Positions 1 through 5,550 of a stretch of 7,887 nucleotides of DNA are shown here, one piece after another. The notes beneath the pieces were generated by a model that was not told the origin of the DNA, made no database searches, and saw only the letters and a list, made by a program, of their open reading frames with translations. The position numbers and the translations under genes are program-made. The stretch's first letter is position 1; each line of letters opens with the position of its first letter. Source of the stretch: DAOTTY01 sp034437575 (lineage in GTDB: Bacteria; Chloroflexota; Anaerolineae; Aggregatilineales; Phototrophicaceae); NCBI GenBank assembly GCA_034437575.1, contig DAOTTY010000411.1, positions 1 to 7,887 of the forward strand, in the 5' to 3' direction.

Positions 1-111
1 AGGGGAACACCGCCGAAGGCGGCACAAACCCCTCCCTCCCGCCGCGTAGCGGCGATAGTGGGGGAGGGGTGGCGCTTTAGCGCCGGGGTGGGGGGCAAGC
101 TGAGCAGTTAC
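1..111. repeat. GC-rich hairpin cluster ending in 12-bp putative transposon end
   Basis: This is non-coding sequence made almost wholly of inverted repeats. CCGCC/GGCGG form a hairpin at 10-22. An 11-bp stem (28-38 with 60-70, one G-T pair) encloses a second hairpin, CGCCGC/GCGGCG, at 40-54. GGCGC/GCGCC form a third at 71-84. The block ends at 100-111 with CTGAGCAGTTAC, the exact reverse complement of 12-mers at 1915-1926 and 7683-7694. The last copy sits beside an IS630 transposase end. I infer the right end of a miniature (MITE-like) or palindromic interspersed element whose left part lies outside the window. It is also compatible with a transcription terminator of an upstream gene that is not visible. 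Confidence 0.55.
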
Positions 112-176
112 GCGTGGACTCGCAATTTGCTGGCCCTCACCCTCGTATCGCCCGCCAGCGCATAGTCGCGTTCGTC

Positions 177-361
177 AGGGCTTTTGCAAAGTTGCATGGC
201 TGATGATTGGGCGCTGCCCAAACCCGTTGAAAAAAGTGACCAAAAACTTGCCTTTTCGGGCGCTCTGCGTCCGAAAACACGGGTGCAAAGGGTGCTAACC
301 CTTTGCAGGGGTGCGGGGACAGCATCCCCGCGATGTGAAACCTTGACTTTGCAATCGCCCT
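177..361. repeat. 185-bp non-coding element: terminal inverted repeats enclosing four hairpins
   Basis: The ends are 16-bp inverted repeats matching at 14 of 16 positions: AGGGC-TT-TTGCAAAGT (177-192) and ACTTTGCAA-TC-GCCCT (346-361). Between them lie four stem-loops in a row: 207-221 (TTGGGC/GCCCAA), 253-277 (7 bp, a G-T pair and 3 bp, with a TCT loop), 284-307 (10 bp, loop GCTA) and 313-331 (GCGGGGA/TCCCCGC). No credible ORF fits: reading frames here lack a ribosome-binding site and recognisable protein content. A similar hexamer, GTTCGT, occurs just outside each end (170-175 and 367-372) but is not adjacent, so it is weak as a target duplication. The likeliest reading is a dispersed miniature element. 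A structured RNA leader is the alternative. Confidence 0.55.
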
Positions 362-445
362 ACCGTGTTCGTGTATGGCTATCGCTGCCTTGCACCAGAC
401 CCGTTACACTAGGAGATAGCAACGAACAACTGTCAAGGAGACATC
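362..445 (+). promoter_or_regulatory. 5' region of the aminotransferase gene with RBS and weak -10
   Basis: AAGGAG at 435-440 lies 5 nt before the ATG at 446 and fixes the start. A possible -10 (TACACT, 405-410) has no convincing -35 at the usual distance. TTGCAC at 390-395 is only 9 nt away. The promoter is therefore uncertain and could lie inside the repeat element upstream. Confidence 0.4.
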
Positions 446-1792
446 ATGGTTAGTGAAATGACCCAACTGCGTCCCGGCCCTAAAGGACAGGCCATCATCG
501 ACCGCGACACAAAGCGCATGTCCGGTTCGATGGTGCCGCGCTATCCCTTCGTCATAGAACGGGGCAGCGGCGCACAGGTATGGGACGTAGACGGCAACGA
601 CTACATTGACTTTGCCGCAGGCATCGCCGTCACCGCCACAGGGCACGCGCACCCGCAAGTCGTTGAAGCGATTAAACAACAGGCCGAGAAGTTCATCCAC
701 ATCGCCGGGACGGACTACTATTACGAAATCCAGGTGGATGTGGCCGACCGCCTATCGCAGATTGCCCCGTTTGATGACGAAGCGCGTGTGTTCCTCACCA
801 ACAGCGGCACCGAAGCCGTCGAAGGCGCGATCAAGCTGGCCCGCTGGTACACCGGGCGCACGCAAATTATCGCGTTCTTCGGCGCGTTTCACGGGCGCAG
901 CATGGGGGCGCTGTCGCTAACGGCCAGCAAGCCCGTCCAGCGGCACGGCTTTTTCCCGCTGGTGCCGGGTATGCACCATGTGCCCTATAACAACCCGTAC
1001 CGCTGCGGGCATGGCCGCGAAGAAAGCCAGTGCGTGGCGAAGTGCATCTGCGCCAGCTACATTGAAGACATGCTGTTCCAGCGTACCGTACCGCCGGAGG
1101 ACGTGGCGGCCATCATCCTGGAGCCGATTCAGGGTGAGGGCGGTTACATCGTGCCAGATACCCGCTTCGTGCAAGAACTGCGCGAAATTTGTGACCGTCA
1201 CGGCATCCTGTTGATTGCCGACGAAGTACAATCCGGCATTGGGCGCACGGGCAAGTGGTGGGCCATCGAAAATCACAACGTGCAGCCGGATATTGTGTGT
1301 TCGGCAAAGGGCATTGCCAGCGGGATGCCGCTCGGTGCCCTCATCGCCCGCAAAGACATCATGACGTGGCCGCCGGGGGCACACGGCAGCACCTACGCCG
1401 GGAACCCGGTCAGTTGTGCGGCGGCCCTGGCCACGCTTGATCTGGTAGAAGGGGGCTACATGGCCAACGCCGCCGTCCAGGGCCAGCACATGCGGGCTGC
1501 GCTGGAAGAAATGCGCCCGCGCCACCCAGCCTTGCAGCACGCCCGCATCGACGGGTACGGGCTGATGCTGGGCGTAGAACTGGTGCTGGATGCCAATCGC
1601 ACCCCAGCCAAAGCCCTCCGAGACCGCACCGAGCGCATTGCCATTGATAACGGGCTGCTCATCCTGGGGGCAGGTAAAAGCGCGATTCGCTTTTGCCCGC
1701 CGCTGATGATTGAGCGCGACACGGTTGATGAGGGCCTGCGTCGCTTCGACGCCGCGCTGCTCCAGGCAGAACAAGAGGCCGGGCTGCTGTAG
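446..1792 (+). CDS. Class-III PLP-dependent aminotransferase (4-aminobutyrate/acetylornithine type)
   Basis: This 448-residue cytosolic enzyme has the fold-type I aminotransferase motifs in order: SGTEA at 120-124, FHGRSMGA at 148-155 (aromatic and His stacking on PLP), EPIQGEGGY at 226-234, DEVQSGIGRTG at 259-269, and the Schiff-base lysine K288 in SAKGIASGMPLGA. Full length is normal for GabT/ArgD-like enzymes. They transfer an omega-amino group from 4-aminobutyrate, ornithine or acetylornithine to 2-oxoglutarate. An insert at 186-202 carries C187, C196, C200 and C202 plus H189. I recall comparable inserts in archaeal and Chloroflexota relatives, some of which act as broad omega-aminotransferases or amino-acid racemases. 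The substrate therefore cannot be fixed from sequence. AAGGAG 5 nt upstream supports the start. The gene stands alone, with no arginine or GABA pathway partner visible. Confidence 0.92.
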   Translation: MVSEMTQLRPGPKGQAIIDRDTKRMSGSMVPRYPFVIERGSGAQVWDVDGNDYIDFAAGIAVTATGHAHPQVVEAIKQQAEKFIHIAGTDYYYEIQVDVADRLSQIAPFDDEARVFLTNSGTEAVEGAIKLARWYTGRTQIIAFFGAFHGRSMGALSLTASKPVQRHGFFPLVPGMHHVPYNNPYRCGHGREESQCVAKCICASYIEDMLFQRTVPPEDVAAIILEPIQGEGGYIVPDTRFVQELREICDRHGILLIADEVQSGIGRTGKWWAIENHNVQPDIVCSAKGIASGMPLGALIARKDIMTWPPGAHGSTYAGNPVSCAAALATLDLVEGGYMANAAVQGQHMRAALEEMRPRHPALQHARIDGYGLMLGVELVLDANRTPAKALRDRTERIAIDNGLLILGAGKSAIRFCPPLMIERDTVDEGLRRFDAALLQAEQEAGLL

Positions 1793-1804
1793 CCCGCTGC
1801 AAGT

Positions 1805-1835
1805 AGTGGGGCTTGTGTGTGCATCAAGCCCCACT
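1805..1835. terminator. Strong stem-loop between convergent genes
   Basis: AGTGGGGCTTG (1805-1815) and CAAGCCCCACT (1825-1835) form a perfect 11-bp stem with a 9-nt loop, 12 nt after the aminotransferase stop. Only GTTCC follows, so there is no U-tract. It may still end or stabilise the transcript, but it is not a canonical intrinsic terminator. Confidence 0.55.
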
Positions 1836-1914
1836 GTTCCAACCGGCAGGCTGCCACCCCCTAATGAGGACTTGAGCAAACCGTCTTGGCTCCCTTTCTC
1901 CCCACTGTGAAAGA

Positions 1915-1943
1915 GTAACTGCTCAGCCCTCACCCCAACCCCG
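1915..1943 (+). repeat. Second copy of the 12-bp putative transposon end plus C-rich tract
   Basis: GTAACTGCTCAG (1915-1926) is identical to the sequence at 7683-7694 and to the reverse complement of 100-111. A C-rich run, CCCTCACCCCAACCCC, follows. The other two copies are likewise followed by C-tracts. It lies in the intergenic gap 24 bp before the stop codon of the leftward solute-binding protein gene, in left-end orientation. No matching right end is seen inside the window, so it is probably a solo remnant. Confidence 0.5.
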
Positions 1944-1966
1944 CTAGCTTACATACTGCCGCTGCG

Positions 1967-2905
1967 TTAGTTAAACGGCTGCCAGCCCCGCCCCCGGTGC
2001 CCAAAGTCGAACGCCTGTGGGTGCAGGATTTCTGCCAGGATTTCGAGCGATTCCACCAGGCGCGGGCCGGGCCGGTTGAAGTACTGGTTGCCGTCGGTTA
2101 CAAACACACGCCCTTCACGCACAGCCCGCAGGTTGTGCCAGCCATTACGAGCGGCCAGCAGCGGCATTTCGGCGCAGGTGGTGGGCATATCGTAGCCGCA
2201 CGGCAGCGCGATAATCACATCCGGGTCGCTGGTGATGAACGCGCCCCAATCCAGCCACGGTGAATGCTGCCCGGCCTCCCCGAACAGGTTCACCCCCCCG
2301 GCCATCTGCACCAGCGACGGCATCCAGTTGCCAGCGGCCATCGGCGGGTCAATCCACTCGATGAGGGCGACGGTTGGCTTATTCGGCAGGGCTGCCGCCT
2401 GGGATGCAACCGCGTCCATGCGCTCACGCATTTGACTGACCAGCGCCGTGCCGCGCTCAGGGGTGGCGAGCGCGTCTGCCACGCGCTGAATGTCTGCAAA
2501 CACATCGTCCAGGCCGTTCGGCTCTAATGACACAAGCTGCGCGTCTGTATCCAGGAAATCGCACGTCATGCGCTGCACTTCGTCAAAGCTGACGGCGCAC
2601 ACCTCACACTGCGACTGCGTGACAATAACCGTTGGTGCCAGCGATTGAATCAGGTCAGCATCGACGCGGTACACCGACAGCGACTCTTGCAAAATAGCCT
2701 TCACGCGCTGGTCAATTTCTGCGCTGGTGCCGTGCGGGTCAAATTTAGGTTCGGTACACACCGGCAGCGATTCAACACCTGCGGGGAAGTCACACTCGTG
2801 CGAACGGCCCACAAGCTGCCCTACGCAGCCCAGCGCAGCCACAATTTCCGTACTGCTCGGTAGCAGGCTAACAATGCGATGCGTTTGCTCTAACATAATC
2901 ATCAT
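1967..2905 (-). CDS. Cobalamin-binding-type (BtuF-like) solute-binding protein without a signal peptide
   Basis: The 312 residues follow the periplasmic-binding-protein class III fold (BtuF/FhuD family). Visible landmarks are the N-terminal strand RIVSLLPSSTEIVAALG (10-26), GRSHECDFP (33-41), TQSQCEVCAV (96-105, C100 and C103), EWIDPPMAAGNW (183-194), IIALPCGYDM (231-240) and NRPGPRLVESLEILAEILHP (277-296). Classical BtuF delivers vitamin B12 to the BtuCD transporter outside the membrane. Here there is no signal peptide, lipobox or transmembrane segment, and no permease or ATPase gene adjoins. The protein should therefore be cytosolic unless it is exported in another way. Alternative starts at 2902 and 2896 exist. 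The 2896 start has the better ribosome-binding spacing (AGGA 8 nt upstream). Cobalamin as ligand is inferred from family resemblance only. Confidence 0.85.
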   Translation of the reverse strand: MMIMLEQTHRIVSLLPSSTEIVAALGCVGQLVGRSHECDFPAGVESLPVCTEPKFDPHGTSAEIDQRVKAILQESLSVYRVDADLIQSLAPTVIVTQSQCEVCAVSFDEVQRMTCDFLDTDAQLVSLEPNGLDDVFADIQRVADALATPERGTALVSQMRERMDAVASQAAALPNKPTVALIEWIDPPMAAGNWMPSLVQMAGGVNLFGEAGQHSPWLDWGAFITSDPDVIIALPCGYDMPTTCAEMPLLAARNGWHNLRAVREGRVFVTDGNQYFNRPGPRLVESLEILAEILHPQAFDFGHRGRGWQPFN

Positions 2906-2937
2906 CCTGGTTCGTTACCTTCGTAAACAGGCTATCT

Positions 2938-2966
2938 GATATAGCCCTATTTCACTATACCATCAA
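2938..2966 (-). promoter_or_regulatory. Predicted sigma70-type promoter for the solute-binding protein gene
   Basis: On the - strand TTGATG (2966-2961) is followed after exactly 17 nt by TATATC (2943-2938). That gives 4/6 matches in each box and a leader of about 25 nt. It lies within the 72-bp divergent gap and its -35 overlaps the ribosome-binding site of the ferredoxin gene. Confidence 0.45.
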
Positions 2967-2977
2967 GGAGTGGCCCC

Positions 2978-3340
2978 ATGCCCAAGATCACGGTTACCGA
3001 CGGCCCCGAATTTGAAACGCCTGAAGGCACGCGCCTGATATTGGCCCTGCGCGAGGCTGATGTGGACATCCTGCACCGCTGCGGCGGCCATGCCAAGTGT
3101 ACCACCTGCCGCGTGGAAATCAGCGAGGGCGAACCTGCCCAGATGACCGAAGCCGAGCGCGACAAGCTGCAAGACCAGGGTAACCTGGGCGACTTCCGCC
3201 TGAGCTGCCAGATTGCGTGCGAACAGGACATGACCGTAACGCCGTTGATGACGATGGCAAGCACCGGCCTGGATGACCGTGGCCCACACCCACAGGACAA
3301 CATCACGCCGGACCCGGTTTGGGTTGACAAACCTGAGTAG
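2978..3340 (+). CDS. [2Fe-2S] ferredoxin, adrenodoxin/ISC-type cysteine spacing
   Basis: This is a 120-residue soluble electron carrier. Cysteines C35, C41, C44 and C77 follow the CX5CX2C...C pattern within HRCGGHAKCTTCRVEI and RLSCQIAC, the cluster ligands of adrenodoxin-type ferredoxins. Plant-type ferredoxins use CX4CX2C instead. C81 is an extra, non-canonical cysteine. The beta-grasp part ends near residue 92, and a polar Pro/Asp-rich tail of about 27 residues follows. AAGGAG (2965-2970) sits 7 nt before the ATG. It is transcribed divergently from the cobalamin-binding-type protein. No reductase or oxygenase partner is adjacent, so the redox partner is unknown. SufE, encoded at 6644, belongs to Fe-S assembly in general but is not in an operon with it. 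Confidence 0.92.
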   Translation: MPKITVTDGPEFETPEGTRLILALREADVDILHRCGGHAKCTTCRVEISEGEPAQMTEAERDKLQDQGNLGDFRLSCQIACEQDMTVTPLMTMASTGLDDRGPHPQDNITPDPVWVDKPE

Positions 3341-3369
3341 GAAATTGGGGGGATTTTTACATGATTTGC

Positions 3370-3399
3370 TTGAAAGAACCTCCGCGCAGATGCTATCAT
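3370..3399 (+). promoter_or_regulatory. Extended -10 promoter for the secreted LGFP-like protein gene
   Basis: TTGAAA (3370-3375), an 18-nt spacer and TATCAT (3394-3399), preceded by TG at 3391-3392, give 5/6 matches in both boxes plus the extended -10. Transcription would start near 3406, about 39 nt before the ATG. This is the best promoter in the window. Confidence 0.65.
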
Positions 3400-3444
3400 G
3401 GCTGGGTAAAACTGAACAAAGCCTGAACAGTTAAGGAGTCAAGC

Positions 3445-3915
3445 ATGACCATGACAAGACATATGACAGCGATTATCCTCAGCCTGGGCCTGATGCTGGG
3501 CCTTGTAAGCATCGCTGCCGCTCAAGAAGACCCTCTCAAAGACTCTGTTTTTACGGACTCGGTTTTCGCCGCATGGCAGCCATTTGAAAACGGCGTCATG
3601 ATGTGGTTTGAGGATACCGACCAGATTTGGGTATTCGATAATAACGGCTCGCTTCGCATCTACGACGATGAAGATGGCGGCGGCTCAGCAGATAGTTCCT
3701 GTTCGTCCACCCCGATTAACGGGTTTGGTGCCATCTGGAACGGCTACGAAAGCGGTAACCTGGGCTGCCCGCTGGCCGATGAACTGGGTTTTGAAACCAG
3801 CGCCCGCCGCGATGTGGGCGGCATACAAATTCAGGGACCGGGCGCAACCGTCTATGAAGCGTCCATTTCAGCCGGGTCCAGCTCTGGCAATTGGACTCTC
3901 ATCAACATCGGCTAA
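3445..3915 (+). CDS. Small secreted protein with LGFP/FxxG-like repeat
   Basis: The product has 156 residues. A Sec signal peptide (charged start, hydrophobic core about 8-23, AAA-Q cleavage near residue 26) is followed by a short linker and two similar segments. The first, WQPFENGVMMW (44-54) then DQIWVF (59-64), fits a 'FENG-aromatic' motif. The second, FGAIWNGYESGNLGCPLADE (94-113) then GIQIQGPGATVY (126-137), resembles an LGFP repeat: L-G-x-P-x-x-x-E, then a G-x-x-Q...G-x-x-Y element. LGFP-type repeats are typical of extracellular, cell-wall-associated proteins. C86 and C108 could form a disulfide. AAGGAG at 3433-3438 lies 6 nt before the ATG, downstream of a strong extended -10 promoter, so expression may be high. 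Function is not known. A structural or surface-binding role is inference. Confidence 0.82.
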   Translation: MTMTRHMTAIILSLGLMLGLVSIAAAQEDPLKDSVFTDSVFAAWQPFENGVMMWFEDTDQIWVFDNNGSLRIYDDEDGGGSADSSCSSTPINGFGAIWNGYESGNLGCPLADELGFETSARRDVGGIQIQGPGATVYEASISAGSSSGNWTLINIG

Positions 3916-3947
3916 AGCACTGCCGCTCAACTTCATAGCAGCCGCCG

Positions 3948-3990
3948 CACCGCCTCTCATGCAATGTTTAACCTGGGGAGCGGTGTTTTT
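3948..3990 (+). terminator. Possible rho-independent terminator after the secreted-protein gene
   Basis: CACCGCcTC (3948-3956, one bulged C) can pair with GAGCGGTG (3978-3985), directly followed by TTTTT (3986-3990). The loop of 21 nt is long, which lowers confidence. It would separate this gene from the next secreted-protein gene. Confidence 0.4.
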
Positions 3991-3996
3991 GTGCGG

Positions 3997-4030
3997 TATA
4001 GTGACGCCGCTTAAATCTAACCTGAAAGGG
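3997..4030 (+). promoter_or_regulatory. Probable -10 and ribosome-binding site of the second secreted-protein gene
   Basis: TATAGT (3997-4002, 5/6) is a good -10, but the sequence 17 nt upstream is a poor -35 (TGGGGA). AAAGGG (4025-4030) lies 10 nt before the ATG at 4041 and is the only candidate ribosome-binding site. Confidence 0.3.
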
Positions 4031-4040
4031 AATATCCAAC

Positions 4041-4589
4041 ATGAACCGCTTACGCACAACTGCCCTGATGATGGCCGTGGTGACCCTGCTGGCTGCACCG
4101 CTTTACCTGAACGCACAAGACATCGGCACTTACAGGCCGCACCCCGGCGGTGACGGCTGGGACGGTGATGATGGCCGTTTGAACCAGTACGACTATATGG
4201 ACGGCATTGGGGTTTACTGTGCCGATGCCACCCACACCCCCTGGGACACATACACCGACGGCGGCGGCTTTGTTGTCATTGCGCCAAACTCGGAAGCTGC
4301 CGGGGGTAAGGAAGTGTTGTGGGTGCCAGAAGAACAAATCGAAGCGGGCATCATCCAGGCAACCACTACCGGCCAGAACACGCTGCTGGGCCAGGCCGAA
4401 GGCACCTGGTTCGACCCACAGCCCGCTATCTACTATTTGCCCGCCTCTGGCGAGTTCCAGTTGAACATCATTGGCAGCTACACAGATAAGCTGTACGAGT
4501 TTCAGTGGACGGAATGCCGTTCGGTGCCGAAGGTCACGAACGACGGGTGCCCCCCCGGTAAAGACGACACAGGCAACGGCTGCGGCTAA
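4041..4589 (+). CDS. Secreted Cys-containing protein of unknown function
   Basis: The product has 182 residues. A signal peptide (MNRLRTT then a hydrophobic core to about residue 23, cleavage after LNA at about 25) precedes a mature domain of about 157 residues. The mature part begins with an Asp/Gly-rich stretch (GGDGWDGDDGRLNQYDYMDGI, about 36-56), where closely spaced acidic residues could bind calcium, though no clean EF-hand or hemolysin repeat is present. The rest is beta-rich (GVYCADA, GFVVIAPN, IYYLPASGEFQLNIIG, LYEFQWTEC). C60, C159, C170 and C181 could make two disulfides. The short C-terminal tail CPPGKDDTGNGCG looks surface-exposed. The RLNxYD...VYC...GEFQLN...C layout resembles other secreted Chloroflexota proteins as I remember them, but I cannot name a family. 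It follows another secreted-protein gene by 125 bp on the same strand. Confidence 0.78.
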   Translation: MNRLRTTALMMAVVTLLAAPLYLNAQDIGTYRPHPGGDGWDGDDGRLNQYDYMDGIGVYCADATHTPWDTYTDGGGFVVIAPNSEAAGGKEVLWVPEEQIEAGIIQATTTGQNTLLGQAEGTWFDPQPAIYYLPASGEFQLNIIGSYTDKLYEFQWTECRSVPKVTNDGCPPGKDDTGNGCG

Positions 4590-4590
4590 C

Positions 4591-4613
4591 CGCCCGGTGC
4601 GATGACACCGGCG
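4591..4613. terminator. Hairpin between convergent genes
   Basis: CGCCCGGTG (4591-4599) pairs with CACCGGCG (4606-4613) apart from one bulged C, with loop CGATGA. It lies 2 nt after the + strand stop and 3 nt beyond the - strand stop codon (4617-4619), so it could serve both converging genes. No T-run is present on either side. Confidence 0.4.
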
Positions 4614-4616
4614 AAA

Positions 4617-5408
4617 CTATTCACGGGGTGGGGTTGGGATGGTGCGGGGCGCACTGTCCATGTTAAACAGCAGTAGGCTGGCCAGCTTGCCCGGCACGGG
4701 TACATCCACCATGGCCCCGTCCCGCTCAACCGTGAGTACCACAACATCATGGAACAGCAGCATGGTCATGAGTTGATGATGGTTGCGGCTGTGCAGCTTT
4801 TGCTGGTCGATCATGACGATGGTATCTCCGCTGCGAAACCCTGCGTTGTGCAGGAAGCTACCTTGCGGGGCGTCGTGCAAATGCCACACCCACTTGTCGG
4901 TGTCAAACGTAATGTTGGCCTCACTAACCCCACCGAGATGCACCTGTGAAGCGTGTAACGTCAATTCAGAGGCTGCGTTGGCGGTGGGTTGGTGGCCTAA
5001 TACTGCCCCCATCTGATGCGACCGATTGTTGCGATGCACACTGAACGTAACTTCCTCATCGGGGGCGAACTCGCGCAGGGCCGCAGAGAGGTTGCCATCA
5101 TTGAGGTAGCGCTGATTGACAGCGAAGATCACATCACCGGGTTCCAGGCCCGCAGCGGCTGCCGGGCTGCCATAACGGATACCGTCCACGCGCACACCCA
5201 GCGGTGTTACCGGCGAATAGCGGACACCCAGGTAGGGCTGCGGGGTGGGTGTGGTCACCGGGAAGGTTAGACGCACGGCGACGAACAGGACGCTTGTCAG
5301 CAGTAGGGCCAGCGCAATAGGCCGCACCATACGCTGGGGCCACGCGATGCGAACCGGAGATGTATGGATTTGTGTGTGTCTGTTGGGAACTCTTAGTTGG
5401 ATTGTCAT
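4617..5408 (-). CDS. Membrane-anchored protein with two PDZ domains
   Basis: I take the start at 5408, giving 263 residues. The frame stays open upstream to 5606, but that extension is Arg/Cys-rich, has no domain, and overlaps the 3' end of the next gene. Neither 5408 nor the alternative at 5330 has a clear ribosome-binding site. A transmembrane segment (about 28-46, IALALLLTSVLFVAV) follows a basic N-terminus, predicting an N-in anchor with the rest outside. PDZ 1 (about 59-138) has YLGVRY and GSPAAAAGLEPGDVI. PDZ 2 (about 155-238) has AGFRSGDTIVMIDQQ and VLTVERDG. No serine-protease or rhomboid domain is fused, unlike DegP/HtrA or RseP. It may act as a peptide-binding adaptor. The upstream neighbour on the same strand is a three-PDZ protein, suggesting a paralogous pair. 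Confidence 0.75.
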   Translation of the reverse strand: MTIQLRVPNRHTQIHTSPVRIAWPQRMVRPIALALLLTSVLFVAVRLTFPVTTPTPQPYLGVRYSPVTPLGVRVDGIRYGSPAAAAGLEPGDVIFAVNQRYLNDGNLSAALREFAPDEEVTFSVHRNNRSHQMGAVLGHQPTANAASELTLHASQVHLGGVSEANITFDTDKWVWHLHDAPQGSFLHNAGFRSGDTIVMIDQQKLHSRNHHQLMTMLLFHDVVVLTVERDGAMVDVPVPGKLASLLLFNMDSAPRTIPTPPRE

Positions 5409-5419
5409 GGCACAAACTC

Positions 5420-5440
5420 TACTGACTATAGACGTCAGTA
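5420..5440. promoter_or_regulatory. 21-bp palindrome over the predicted -10 region of the two-PDZ gene
   Basis: TACTGAC (5420-5426) and GTCAGTA (5434-5440) form a perfect 7-bp inverted repeat with a 7-bp centre, beginning 12 nt upstream of the ATG. On the - strand it overlaps -10-like boxes TATACT (5442-5437) and TATAGT (5430-5425). The size and position fit a repressor operator. A clear -35 is lacking, so this is inference. Confidence 0.35.
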
Positions 5441-5550
5441 TAGATGAAGCAGTAAAGCAGCACCTGAAATTCATCTTAATGGAGAGTAAATCCACATGAG
5501 TAAGCCATGTAAACCGTGCAACCGGGTCACATGGCCTTGGTTTGTGCGGT

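Noticed and set aside
1..111. CRISPR array or tandem repeat reading of the repeated hairpins
   Set aside because: The hairpins differ in sequence and spacing. There is no direct repeat-spacer pattern and no cas gene.
184..453. 89-codon + strand frame (and a 62-codon - strand frame at 137-325) upstream of the aminotransferase
   Set aside because: Both overlap the inverted-repeat element, lack ribosome-binding sites and protein-like character, and the + frame overlaps the true gene start.
917..1933. 338-codon - strand frame opposite the aminotransferase
   Set aside because: It is an antisense shadow of a well-supported gene in GC-rich DNA, with His/Gln/Arg-rich composition and no recognisable domain.
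2906..2977. Cobalamin riboswitch before the BtuF-like gene
   Set aside because: The whole gap is 72 bp, too short for a roughly 200-nt cobalamin aptamer, and no B12-box is seen.
2947..3399. 150-codon - strand frame opposite the ferredoxin
   Set aside because: The + strand carries the complete [2Fe-2S] cysteine pattern and a good ribosome-binding site. The opposite frame has no domain.
5505..5550. Imperfect complementarity downstream of the three-PDZ gene as a terminator
   Set aside because: CCATGT/ACATGG is only 6 bp around an 18-nt loop and no T-run follows in the gene's direction.
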